From the NCBI GenBank assembly GCA_032622095.1, contig CP136068.1, positions 57,620,025 through 57,684,024 of the forward strand: a stretch of 64,000 bases of DNA. The letters run 5' to 3'. The notes under the pieces are model-generated. The model was not told where the DNA came from, searched no databases, and was given only the letters and a program-made list of their open reading frames with translations. A program made the translations under genes and the position numbers. Positions 44,791 to 55,994 of the stretch are shown piece after piece. The stretch comes from Siphonodentalium dalli (Eukaryota > Mollusca > Scaphopoda > Gadilida > Siphonodentaliidae). The number at the start of each line of letters is the position of its first letter. Positions within the stretch are counted from its first letter, which is position 1.

Positions 44791-45841
44791 CCTTTTCCCA
44801 ACAGCACATGTAGTTAACTCATTACCACTCTGACTGCAGCTGATTACAACCCCCAGGTTACTTTGACGTTGTGATGTTAAAAACTCGGTGTCCCATTTCC
44901 TCAGAGATTTTGACATTTTAGTCGGCTTTAGCATGTTTTTACCTTAGTTCTGTGATCGCTGTCATTCTAATTTCTAAATTATAGAAATGGCCTTTCGACA
45001 AGTTTCGTGGTTTCGCTATTTAGTATTTGTTCAGAATTTGTTGTTTCAAACTACCAATTGAATAGACTGTGCCACCTTTCCATAATGTCACAATTCCAAG
45101 TTTAAATGTTAAAATGTTGCAACAGTTATCAAAAGCAATCATCGTTTTTATTATTTTTTAACAAATGTACTTTCGAGCAAGGTAAGGCGTGAATGGAATA
45201 AAATGTTCTGATTGGATCAAATATACTTCAACTGCATACTTCATGTAAAATCAAAACAATTGTGACGATTAATGGAGAAAGCCACGAAAATTTGGTTTTT
45301 ACTTTTATTAAATCAAAAGGTGCTTCGGAGGATATGATGTAAGGTGACAAAAGGTGTCTCTTAGGAAATGACGTAAGGTGACAAAATGTGCTTCTGAGGA
45401 AATGTTGTAAGGCGTCAAAAGGCGCTTCTGAGTGGTAATGAGTTAAACCACGTCATATAGCCAACGTCGCCAGGTATGAAGGTAATTACGTTAGCCAACA
45501 GGAATTTGACGTTATAATATCATTGGGTGTTTCCCCATACTGGCCACAGGTATATGTGCCATGTGTATCATCCGATATGCAACAACAAACATGCTTTCAC
45601 TTAAGTTTTATCTGTGAATACGATAATGGAAACATAAACCAGTAGACGAACTAAATATGTGCATATAAACAACCGTTTATCTTCATTTTATCACACATGT
45701 GAGTCAAAAATGACATTTTATGCAAATTTCGGTATGCCTATGCGAGTATGTCCTTTAAGTTTGTTTACCCACGGACTCGTATCCTGATTGAAAAAAAAAT
45801 AATTTATGATTTTTGAAAACAAAAAAGCGTATTATAAATAA
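44791..45841. other. Unassigned DNA with a 48 bp tandem patch
   Basis: 45,320-45,440 carries three diverged units of GTAAGGTGACAAAAGGTG with TTCTGAGGAAATG. The rest is AT-rich without recognised features. Confidence 0.4.
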
Positions 45842-46672
45842 AACAAGCAGTTGCAGACGGCGGTATCCCCCGCCGAATTGTGCAGTTGGGGAAGTGCATT
45901 CTCAATAATGTTTGCATTCTCAGTATGCGCTAAACAAGAGGTGGGATTATGTCAAAAAGCCTGGCTTGCGAACTCATTTTAGGTACTGGTCATGGGAACG
46001 AATATACCAATTTTTATTTTAATCCGTTTACATTAATTTTGTGGGAAATAAAAAAATATATATATTTGATAAAATATACTTGAATATCTCCATAACCATA
46101 TATATTCTTGGAATTACATTTTACTTCTTGACAGCCCATATCACATGACTGTCTTGTAATGCACCTGCTTCATATATGAAAATATCCAGCCGGACCTGGT
46201 TTGCGAACTTGTTCTAGATACTGGTCATGTGAACTCATATACCAAAAATCTGTAACAATCTGTTGACATTTGTGGAAATTAGCCATGTGACGTCATCCAT
46301 TTGCACAAAAAAATAAACAAAGTCCAATAAGTCCGCTTAAAATATCCGACCGGACCTGGTTTGCGAACTCGTTCTAGATACTGGTCAAGTGAACTCATAT
46401 ACCAAATATCTTTGAAATCCGTTGAGATTTGTGGAAATGAGCCCTGTGACGTCAGCTATTTGCTATTTGGTAAATTCCACAAAAATAATAAACAAAGTCC
46501 AATAACTCCAGTAAAAATATCTGGCCAGACCTGGCTTGCGAACTCATTCTAGGTAATGGTCAGGTGAACTCATATACCACAAATCTTTGAAATCAGTTTA
46601 CATTTGTTCAAGTTATGACTCTTACAAATTCGGGACGGACGGAACCCATTACTATACCCCCGCAAATTTTTA
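45842..46672 (-). mobile_element. Helentron-like family E, minus-strand copy
   Basis: Read on the minus strand it starts TTTGCGGGGGTATAGTAATG, GGTTCCGTCCGTCCC, as at 26.2 kb, then three units of 160-172 bp whose plus-strand word GACCTGGTTTGCGAACT lies near 46,195, 46,355 and 46,528. The 3' end (plus 45,842-45,875) reads GGGGGATACCGCCG, then GTCTGCAACTGCTTGTTT: an inverted relative of the 5' GGGGGTAT, a small hairpin and the CTTGTT terminus. It has the same plan as families A-D. Confidence 0.65.
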
Positions 46673-47716
46673 ATTATACCCCCTTTAAAAAAAAAAGGGG
46701 GGTATACTGTTTTGCACCTGTCCGTCCGTCCGTGCGTGAGTCCGTACGTCCGTCTGATGTCTGTTCGTGTCATAACATGAAAAGTAGTGCTCGGATCTCA
46801 ATGAAATTAGGTATGGATGTTCACTATTATGAGGACATTAAATAGAGGGTTCCATCGTTTTGTTTGGATTTTCCATTCTAGAGTTATTCATCTTTGTTTA
46901 TCTGGAAATAGTGGCTTTTTGGTCCATCTGGTGTCTGTTCATGTCATAATCTGAACAGTAATGCTCGGATCTCAATGAAATTTTGTATGGATGTTCACTA
47001 CTATGAGGGCATTCAATAGAGGGTTCCATCGTTTTGTTCGGATTTTCCATTCTAGAGTTATACATCTTTGTTCATCTGGAAATATTGGCTTTTTGGTTCG
47101 TCTGGTGTCTGTTCATGTCGTAACTTCGACAGTTGTACTGGGATCTCAATGGGATTTGGTATGGATGTTCACTACTATGAGGACATTAAAAAGAGGGTTC
47201 CATCGTTTTGTTCCGCTTTTCCATTCTAGAGTTATTCATATTTGTTCATCTGGAAATGTTGGCTTTTTGGTCCGTCTGGTGTCTGTTCATGTCGTAACTT
47301 CAACAGTTGTGCTGGGATCTCAATGGAATTTGGTATAGATGTTCACTGCTATGAGGACATTCAATAGGGGATTCCATTGTTCTGTTCTGCTTTTCCATTC
47401 TAGAGTAATTCATCTGGAAATGTTGGCTGTTTGATCCATCCGATGTCTGTTCAGCTCATAACTTGAACAGTAATGCTCGGATCTCAATAAAATTTTGTAT
47501 GGATGTTCACCACTATGAGAACATTTAATGGCACATTCAAATGTTTGTTTTGGTTTTTTGTTCTATAGTTATTCATCTTTGTTTATATGAAAATGCTGAT
47601 TTCTGGGTCCATATGTCTGAGTCTAGCCATCATAAGTTATAGATGTGCCCACACTAGGCGGTATGCCACGAGGGGGTATGCACCGGACGACAGTCCATCT
47701 CAGTCCATCTCTTGTT
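46673..47716 (+). mobile_element. Helentron-like family C, copy 3
   Basis: Complete at both ends: TATACCCCCTTTAAAA and GGGGGGTATACTG at the 5' end, a CCGT tract, six or so core units (CTCAATGAAATTxGGTATGG, TTCACTACTATGAGG), and the 3' GGCGGTATGCC, GGGGGTATGCACC, GACAGTCCATCTCTTGTTT. CAGTCCATCT is duplicated just before the terminus. It inserted directly next to the 5' end of the minus-strand family E copy. Confidence 0.85.
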
Positions 47717-48221
47717 TGGCGGGGGATAATAATTAAACCAAATGTCTTTATATTTGATGTGCATTAATCATATAAACCATGATTTGACAAAAGTCATAAA
47801 AAGACTTCTGATAAAAGCGAAAATTATTAGCAATTAATACGTTGCTTTGTGAAAGTTTGTAAATTTTCGTGCAAAAAACACATGTTCAAAGGTCACTTTT
47901 TGTTGATTCTAAGAATGTTTTCATTGATAACCAATGACATCAATGATTAGAAGTTTGAACTGATATCATTGGCTCAAGTTTAGGGGTGGAGTTTCCCCAT
48001 TGATGCTAATTAGATGACAGAAACGAGCGCGAATTGTTCGAAATGACAGTGGGCTAACTCAGTAAGACGTCGCCAGCAGGTGCTCGAATGTGTCGCTTGG
48101 GATATTCTTTTTTTTATCGACATTGCGTTGATATAAGTACCCTATTACTTTATACTCGGTAATTATATATGCATACACACAAAGAAGCTTCCCAAGATGA
48201 ATTTGAGATATCTGAATGTCA
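47717..48221. other. Unassigned spacer
   Basis: No shared repeat or motif is seen apart from GGCGGGGGATAATAATTAAA right after family C copy 3. Confidence 0.35.
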
Positions 48222-49922
48222 ACTGTAAACAGGCTTGGGGCAAATACTTGTGAATGTAATTAATTACAATTACAATTACTTCAACATTTTTCAATTACAA
48301 TTCCCATTACATCTATTTCACAATATAATTAATTACAATTACAATTACTTTGAAATGTAATTCAATTACAATTACAGTTTAGTACAGAATTGAAGTAGGA
48401 ACACTTTTTATTAGCTCACCTGAGACAAAGTCTCCGGTGGAGCTATAGTCATCACCGTTGTCCGTCCATCCGTCCCTCCGTCTATCCGTCCTTCAACAAT
48501 TCTTTGAACATCTTCTTCTGAAGTTCCATTGGACCGAATTGGTTCATATTTGGTGTGGATGTTTCCTAGGTGTCTCTCATTCAGATTTGTTCAAATGAGG
48601 TCACTGGGTCAAATAGTTGCAAAAGCAGGGCCACAACTCGATTCCTTGATAGTAATTCTTAGAACGACTTCTTTTCCAGAACCATAAGGCCTAATGGGTT
48701 CATATTTGGTGTGGATGTTCCCTAGGTGACTCACATTCAGATTTGTTCAAATGAGGTCACCAGGTTGATTAGTTGAGAAACCAGGACCATAACTCTTTCC
48801 CTCCATAGTAATTCTTTTAAACATCTTCTTCTCAAATACCATCAGGCCAAATGGGTTCATATTTGGTATGAAGGATCCTTGGTTGACTGGGGTTCAGATT
48901 TGTTCAAATGAGGTCACTGGGTCAAATGTGGGTGGGGCCAGGGACATAACTCAAAAAATAAAATTCAGATTAAACTCTTTAACCAAAAAAGTAAAGAATA
49001 GAAAAGAAATGATATATTAAAAAATAAAAGAATATTTAAAAAAACTGTGGAATTGTTTTTTTTTATTAAAATACTTTTAAAAAATTTAAAAAAATGGTAT
49101 TTAACTCCATGGTCAATTATATATATATATTGTTTAACATTTTTTGAAAATTGAAAAACTAATGCCATTACATTTCTGAAGTTTGTGCCCCCTGGCCCTT
49201 CACTCAAGTGCACTGCTTCTGCCACCCTGGCCTGGTCCCAAAAATAAAATTTACTCAAATTCCAGAATCATTAATAAGAAGCATTTACTTTGGCTGTAAC
49301 TGTATATATGCTGGGTATGCCAACACAATCATGTCAATCTTCATATGTTTATAAACATTCCTTGCAGATCTGCTAGAAGTAATTAATTCCCAATCATTCA
49401 TGTATTGTTCATATCAGGACTAATGTCATTTGCAGAATGAGGTTCCCAGAGGGTGAGTTTAGTGATGCTATCCCGCACAGTGGCCTAGCATCACCAAATC
49501 CACCCTCTGGAGACCTCATTCTGCTTACAGGGTTCCCGCGGGTCCTGGAAAACCCTGGAAATAAATTATTTATTTTCAAGGGCCCTGGATAACCCTTGAA
49601 TCCAATCCCACTCCTTGAAAACCCTGGAAAATGCTCTATTAAATTTTATTGAAACGATCGCTGCGAGTTGGGAAATTAATTCCTTCTAATTTCATCGGTT
49701 TTACGGTAACACAAGGTCAGAAGTCGAGCAGAGTTGTGACATTATGTTAACACGTTTCTTATTGGCCAATTCCCAATTGACTTCCCTATTCAGCCAATAG
49801 AAATGTCTGTAACTGAGTATGCGTAAATACGTGAGTTGTCTGCACATACATGATGCAATATTATGACCTAGAAAATTCAATGAATTCACCAAAGCATACC
49901 TCAGATGAAACTGCAATAGGAC

Positions 49923-50195
49923 CTAGTCGAGCACCCGTACTTGTTTCATTGTTTGTTGATATAACGTCTCTGTCAGATGCGGACACCTCCCGAGGGCGAG
50001 GGACAGTGTTAGAACTTGCAGGCGATGGAGGCATGAAGCTTGATAATGTGCCGTCGATTGTATATTTCGAGAAGCTGTCACGTGTTTTGCCCCTTTCATG
50101 TGGGATTTAAGTGCATGTTCACCCATATTTGAAACGTCAAAGTTTTTAAAACAAAGGCGACATCTCGCCACGAAAGCGTTTACCCTCCACCGCAA
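49923..50195 (-). pseudogene. hAT BED zinc-finger exon, inverted
   Basis: Residues 9-31 of this minus frame contain CRLCFKNFDVSNMGEHALKS, HMKGAKH: both cysteines and both histidines of the BED finger are present, unlike the 37.4 kb copy. A one-base difference from the 37.4 kb copy shifts the downstream Ser/Pro-rich frame. Located downstream of, and divergent from, the next transposase block. Confidence 0.75.
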
Positions 50196-50229
50196 TCAGC
50201 CATTGACTGTATTGTGGCTGTGAATGCCA

Positions 50230-50405
50230 GCTGGGGTTATATTTACATTCTAAAAGCTGAATTATTGTGGTCTGCTACAGTAACATTGGTATATAAGCAC
50301 TACAGTTACAACAGCTGTAGTACAATGAGCAGAACATTTAAAAAAATGTTCCCAGACAGTGCCATCGCCAACCAGTTCTCCTGTGGTGAAAATAAAACCA
50401 TGTAA
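50230..50405 (+). pseudogene. hAT transposase block after the BED finger
   Basis: The frame reads ILKAELLWSATV, then HYSYNSCSTMSRTFKKMFPD, then SAIANQFSCGENKTM and a stop. The 37.7 kb copy has TAC instead of the final stop but a stop earlier (TGA instead of AGA), so each copy has its own lesion. This block belongs after the BED finger in hAT transposases. No DDE-type catalytic region follows. Confidence 0.75.
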
Positions 50406-50782
50406 TTCAGTGTGTTCGGGCTAGGTTCATGTCTTGAACTTTGGACAGAAAAAAAATGACAATTCCTTTTGCCACAGTTCTGTGAGTATATGTGCTATAC
50501 GTGTGATTGAGAAATAATTTCTGCTTATTAAAACTTACCATTATATTTAGTTGTACAGGTGCAAGTATGTGTATGAATATTTAAATATGATATAACATCT
50601 ATAATTAGTCCCATGCTTCAATGAAACCAGAGCCCATAATCAAGTACATGTACCGGTATATTCAATTCCTGGAAAACCCTTGAATATTTAGTATTGTACT
50701 CCTGGAAAAACCCTGGAAAATTGCCCCTAAATACTCCTGGAAACTCCTTGAATTTCATTTCAAAATTGGTGCAAGAACCCTG

Positions 50783-51850
50783 GCTTAGGCCTCATCTTCT
50801 GGGAAGTATCTATAGTATCAAATTAACATTGTTGTTAGTTACATTTCCCTTCTAGGAAGTTTCTATATCCCCTAATTTGCAGAAGATAAATTCATAATTG
50901 AGGTGCCCAATGGGTGAACATCACCAACTTCAACTGGGGAACTTCAATCTTATCCTAGGTCTGCCATAGCAGTTGGGGGCCTTAGCAGAATGAGGTCCCC
51001 AGATGGTGAATTTAGTGATGCTAGCCCGCTGTGCAGGATAGCATCACTAAATTCACCCTCTGAGGACCTCATTCTGCAAATGACAGACACACTATTTCAA
51101 GGCTTGATTGTATAATACATTGTGTTGCTTGAGGCCAGACATGCACAATGTAGGAACAGACATGCTTTTAGTGATGCTATCCCACACAGCGGGCTAGCAT
51201 CACCAAATTCACCATCTGGAGACCTCATTCTGCTTAGGCCTCATCTTCTGGGAAGTATCTATAGTATCAAATTTACATTGTTAGTTAAATTCCCCTTCTA
51301 GGAAGTTTCTATATCCCCTAATTTGCAGAAGATAAAATTCATAATTGAGGTGCCCAATGGGTGAACATCACCAACTTCAACTGGGGAACTTCAATCTTAT
51401 TCTAGGTCTTCCATAGCAGTTGAGGGCCTTATCAGAATGAGGTCCCCAGAGGGTGAATTTAGTGATGCTAGCCCGCTGTGCGGGATAGCGTCACTAAATT
51501 CACCCTCTGGGGACCTCATTCTGCAAATGACAGACACACTATTTCAAGGCTTGATTGTATAATACATTGTGTTGCTTGAGGCCAGGCATGCACAATGTAG
51601 GAACAGACACGCTTTTTGTGACGCTATCCCGCACAGCGGGCTAGCATCACCAAATTCACCCTCTGGAGACCTCATTCTGCTTAGGCCTCATCTTCTGGGA
51701 AGTATCTATAGTATCAAATTTACATTGTTGTTAGTTAAATTTCCCTTCTAGGAAGTTTCTATATCCCCTAATTTGCAGAAGATAAAATTCATAAATGAGG
51801 TGCCCAATGGGTGAATATCACCAACTTCAACTGGGGAACTTAAATCTTAT
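50783..51850 (+). repeat. Tandem units of about 440 bp, each with long hairpins
   Basis: The segment GGCCTCATCTTCTGGGAAGT, CTAATTTGCAGAAGATAAA, CAACTTCAACTGGGGAACTT, hairpin, CAAGGCTTGATTGTATAATA, GTAGGAACAGACA, half hairpin, recurs with hairpin starts at 50,995 and 51,432 and half-hairpins at about 51,167 and 51,606, a period of roughly 437-440 bp. One unit is present in family B copy 1 (16.8-17.3 kb). The expansion occurred inside copy 4. Confidence 0.85.
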
Positions 51851-54103
51851 CCTTATCAGATTTGTGAAAATGGGATCACAAAGTCAAATAAGGGCAGAGC
51901 AAGAGACTTAACTATTTCACTACATAGTAATTCTTAAAATATGTTTGCAAGAACTAGTTGGCTTATATAGAATGGAATGTTCTTCCTTGACTGCAATTCA
52001 GATTTAACTGGGGTCACCTGGTCAAATAGGGGCCCAGCGAAGGACAGTTTCCCTCTTAATATGCTTCCTTCACAAGGACCATCAGGTCTATTTTACTGAT
52101 ATTTATGATATGTATGAAGGGTTCTTTGGTGTCTGGGATTCAAATTTATTCAGATGGGGTCACCAGGTTAAATAGGGTGGGACCAGGGACATAACTATAT
52201 GTCTCTATAGTAATTCTTAAAATGTCTTCTCAAGAGAGTTTGGAATATTTAGCTTACATATAGTATGGAGGAATCAGGAGGATCCTTTAGTGACCGAGCT
52301 TCAAATTTGTTAGAATGTCTAATAAAATCATCGAAATACCAAATTCATTAAAACATCTACCTTGGAACCACCTGACTGATTGGTCTGACATACATGTATT
52401 GTGTTTTAGGTCCATGAATAATTGGGCTTCAAATCTAAATGGTTTTAGAAAAAGGTGCTTGTGAGATTGGAAATTTCCAACAATTGAGAAAGTTTGAGGT
52501 GTCGGTTGTGAAATTCCAACCTAAGACTTGGGAGTCTGGAGCCCGGTCGGGAGGGGACTTGTTGAGCTGGAGGAGGGGGGTGATCAGTAGTGTACAGTTG
52601 GCAATTTCAAGGTGGATTTTCACCAATCTACATACTTGAAGTCTCTCTAGCCACATATCCTGTTTAAATCTACTTCTTTTAAAGTGATTATGAAAAGTGC
52701 TGACTGTTTTGGTCTCCAGAGTCCCAGTCTTATCAGTCTTTGCAGTCTGGTGAGCGACCCCACAGTCATTGACTGTCTTGTTTGTATCAACTTTAATTGA
52801 TAACAAAACATAAATTTAATACAAGCAAGATAACATAGGTGTTTGTAGAACTGAGCGAATCATGGTTTATAGCTGGCAATTCCAGCATGTTGCTTTGGCA
52901 GCTTGTAGTCGGGGTTGATCTTCTAGAAATTGGGGTGATATCAGAGATTTGTGAACTTTGCTAACTATCTTCAATGCTTTGGCTTTCTTGGTTGATGTTT
53001 TTTGCATACTGAAAGATTCTAGGTTGTTGGTCACTTGCTGATGGTGCTTGTGTGACTTGATTCATAGACATCTTGTTTTAGTAACATATACATGTATCCA
53101 TTATTTAATTATTAAGGAAATAAGACAGTCTCAGTAAGTCAGACACACAGCCAGGCCATTGTAAAGGACAATGAGTTAATCAACACTCTGATTGTTAATT
53201 AGAGTCATAAACATAATTAGCCTTTGTAGCCACCAGCTTACTGGTAACACAATGCCTCCACTAGACACTGCTAATTAGGGGATTAGTGAGTCAGATATTT
53301 GTCCCCACTTTTTCATTCAGTTTCAAATTAGAAGGGACAAGAAACAATGCATATACCAATACCACCATATGACTGAAGTAATATGCCAATGGAATTAAAT
53401 AATACCAATAAATAGAAATGGAAACTTACCTTCAAATGTGTCACAAAATTGGAGGTAACTTTTTTGTAACCGGAGATTGTAGTTGGGCAAAGTTTGCGCT
53501 TCGCTTTCATAAGACACGGTGTGTCTTTCCGCAATTCAAAATGCTGTCAGATTTTTTTTGTAGACATGTTGATAGCATTAGCAATGGTTGGTGTGAATTT
53601 CTACCATAGCATATATAACATATATCAGATTGAGATAATGAAAAATATATATATATTATAATGATCTATTGTCAATTATTTGAAGTTGGTTTCTCATTGT
53701 ATTTATCAAAACAAGCCTTCTACCTCAATGGTTAACCAATGCTTAAGCAAACAAAGAGGAGGTGTTAACAGAATTCACCATTGAGACACAGTGGATTAAA
53801 ACTCAGTGTTGTGAGAACATAGTGATAGCCAGTCACCAGTCTTACACTTTGAAATTTGGAAAAGAACATTTGAAGAAACCATTGGATGAATCATGAAAGA
53901 GTACTCTGAGAAGAAACAAGTACCTGTGATTTTGAAGTAATTGAAATTAGACCCTAATTACAATTACAATTACATCCTAACCAATTACAATTGCAATTAC
54001 ATGTAATTGAGAATAAACTCAATTACCAATTACATGCAATTACTTGAAAAAATGTAATTAATTAGTCAATTACAATTACAATTACCCCATCCCTGACTGT
54101 GAA

Positions 54104-54700
54104 CTCGCCTTTATTTAGAAGCACCCGCATTGGGCTGACTTGATGTCAAACCAGGAGATATTTACTTTTTTTTAATTGATTTCTTTCTCGATCGATCAGG
54201 GTCGATGGTCTTTTGTGCGGTATATTTGAAATCTTGGAACAGATGGATATATAAAAGTAATATCTCATCAATTTATTATACTAAATTTGTAGATAATATA
54301 TATAAAAAAGTTTTAATTATGTGTTCAGAATCCCGTCGATAGCACAACAACGGCCGCGTCCGTAGTTACATTACAACCGGAAATAATATTCCGATGCTCC
54401 GACATAACCTTATTTCGCAGAGTAAATTTGTGCAATAAAAGCAGAAAGATCCACTTTGAGTCATCAATTTGGAATTGCAATGTTCGAGTTCTCAAATTAA
54501 ACAACAATTGTGACACTTAATGAATATGTTTCACAATATTTGGTTTGTGGAGAAGTTCACCTACATTAAATATTGATCAAATTTCGTCTTCGTCGAAAAT
54601 TCGCTACCAGTGAACCACGTGTTTCTGTTTCGTTTGTTTTCATTTTGTCAGCCAATACGAGACTGAGAACATACTCTTTGTCAACATTTTTTAATATTTA
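54104..54700. other. Unassigned spacer
   Basis: No feature recognised; short frames only. Confidence 0.35.
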
Positions 54701-55570
54701 GGAAGGCAAGGTGGAAATAAGTCTGGGTGAACGTCGACTCTATATTTGAAATATAGAGTCTGGAGCTAATGTCGCCAAAACCATTTCTATTTAGCGAAGA
54801 GCTTCCACAAAATGACGTCACAGATTTTTAAAAATACATCGATGATTGGCAGGTGTCCCCACGTGTTATTTGTTGTGCTTCGCCGACTCATCAACCCACA
54901 GAAGGCATGTGTCGCGACATAAACTTACAGAAGATAATATTTGTCGTGTGTGCGACTATTCTTTTTCGGGAGATGAACTCGCTGCATCAACGGGAAAGCT
55001 GCATCCGAGAGCAAAAAATAAGGTCGTCATAAAAAATGATGCTTTAGAACTATTTAAAAGCATAAAATTAAGTCATTTCCTCGGTGTTTGACTTTCAGAT
55101 GACTTTTTTACGGCAAATAATTTGATTTGCAAACCATGTTACAATAAAGTAAATCAAATACACGGACATGAGTAAAGTTCTATTTATATTTATGGGAGGC
55201 CAAGTTGTACCATAGTAACCATACGCAGGCCTATCTATCAGGTCCAGCACATCCTTCAAATTAATCGGAATCGTACCGAATATATCATTTCGAAGCCATT
55301 TTTTCTGTCTCTGTTGTATTTGCAAGCCTCGAAATTCCGCTCTGTTACTATATTTAGAGGTGACATTATGGGAGTCTCCGCCCACTAACACCTGGTTATT
55401 AACCCATACGGTTTCATTGGACGGAAAATAATTTACGCAATCAATCAGATTACGGAATCCCGAGGACTTGGAAATGAGATAGCGATGTTATCCGTCAGAC
55501 CTAATATTCAATGTTGTAATGAATATTTAGGTATGAGTTTACTCAGACTGGGTGGAAATACGTGCCTTCA
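54701..55570. mobile_element. Possible short DNA element around a zinc-finger fragment
   Basis: The left edge GGAAGGCAAGGTGGAAATAA, GTCTGGGTG and the right edge (complement: TGAAGGCACGTATTTCCACC, CAGTCTGAG) share GAAGGCA and AGTCTG in inverted order, with the middle part reversed. A perfect 25 bp hairpin (GACTCTATATTT, one base, complement) sits at 54,736-54,760. TSD not found, so the limits are tentative. Confidence 0.4.
54846..55176 (+). pseudogene. ZAD-like C2C2 zinc-binding domain fragment
   Basis: The frame reads NICRVCDYSFSGDELAAS, a run with LHPRAKNK, DALELFKSIKLSHFLGV, an in-frame TGA at 55,089, then LSDDFFTANNLICKPCYNKV up to a TAA. The C-x2-C, about 60 residues, C-x2-C spacing with a hydrophobic middle resembles the zinc-finger-associated domain and related N-terminal domains of transposon-encoded proteins. 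The TGA, or a small intron ending CTTTCAG, breaks it. No catalytic domain is next to it. Family assignment is tentative. Confidence 0.5.
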
Positions 55571-55994
55571 TTATGACGTTAGTCCATTAAAAAAAATATT
55601 ATTATAAAAATCTTTTTTCACGTGTGAAGTGACAATCATAATGGAACTCGACAGGAAAAACATCCCAATGGCCAGTTCCGCAACTGTCACGCTGAGATTT
55701 TGCTTAGCTGTGGCTGATTTAATTACGACTGGGAAAAATGTTCATATTGCACTAATTGGAAATATAAAATCACCACCTAAGAAATAATACATAATCCAAT
55801 ATAAATATCAATTTCAAGTTGTCATATTTTACATAGATTACCCTCGCGGCCACGCATAACGCAATCAACAAGGAAACAGTATTCTAAGTAAACATTTTGC
55901 AAATCTAAAGGAAGAAAGGATTTAATATGTGCCCTTCATGATCTTAACCATCAGCAGAACAAAACACAATCAATGTAAATCGTCATTATTAATA
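55571..55994. other. Unassigned spacer
   Basis: Nothing recognised. Confidence 0.35.

Larger units (their letters stand above)
49528..50782. mobile_element. hAT element, 5 bp TSD GCTTA, internal inversion
   Basis: Ends CAGGGTTCCCGCGGGTCC and GCAAGAACCCTG; duplication GCTTA at 49,523-49,527 and 50,783-50,787. Uninterrupted family B relatives read CATTCTGCTTAGGCCTCATC across this point, which confirms the insertion. Subterminal CCTGGAAA/CCTTGAA words fill both ends. It carries a BED finger on the minus strand and the following transposase block on the plus strand, so the coding parts face apart. It is nearly identical to the split copy at 33-38 kb. Confidence 0.92.
48412..52782 (+). mobile_element. 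Helentron-like family B, copy 4, most complete
   Basis: It starts TTAGCTCACCTGAGACAAAG and the CCGGTGGAGCTATAGTC hairpin arm, then a CCGT/CTAT tract, GGTTCATATTTGGTGTGG units, the long hairpins, and GGTCACCTGGTCAAAT units. The 3' end has TCTGGTGAGCGACCCCA, inverted to GCTCACC, the hairpin CAGTCATTGACTG and TCTTGTTT at about 52,782. 1,255 bp at 49,528-50,782 are a hAT insertion. The true length is about 3.1 kb. Noncoding. Confidence 0.85.
48230..54095. mobile_element. hAT element with CAGGSWTGGGG ends, 8 bp TSD
   Basis: The left end CAGGCTTGGGGCAAATAC and the right end ATTACCCCATCCCTG are inverted repeats typical of a hAT lineage whose subterminal regions are made of AATTACAATTAC. Such arrays occur at 48,258-48,380 and 53,945-54,085. 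Flanking 8 bp are ACTGTAAA (48,222-48,229) and ACTGTGAA (54,096-54,103), one mismatch. About 4.4 kb is a nested family B element, leaving about 1.5 kb of hAT DNA without a visible transposase. Confidence 0.85.

Noticed and set aside
46991-47338. 115-codon frame with repeated FTTMRxFxRGFHRFV peptides
   Set aside because: It is the translation of family C core units; frame preservation is local and the other C copies break it.
52439-52806. Overlapping frames (66 codons plus, 123 codons minus) near the end of family B copy 4
   Set aside because: Related sequence at 29,800-30,032 in copy 2 does not keep either frame; this is the 3' part of the transposon.
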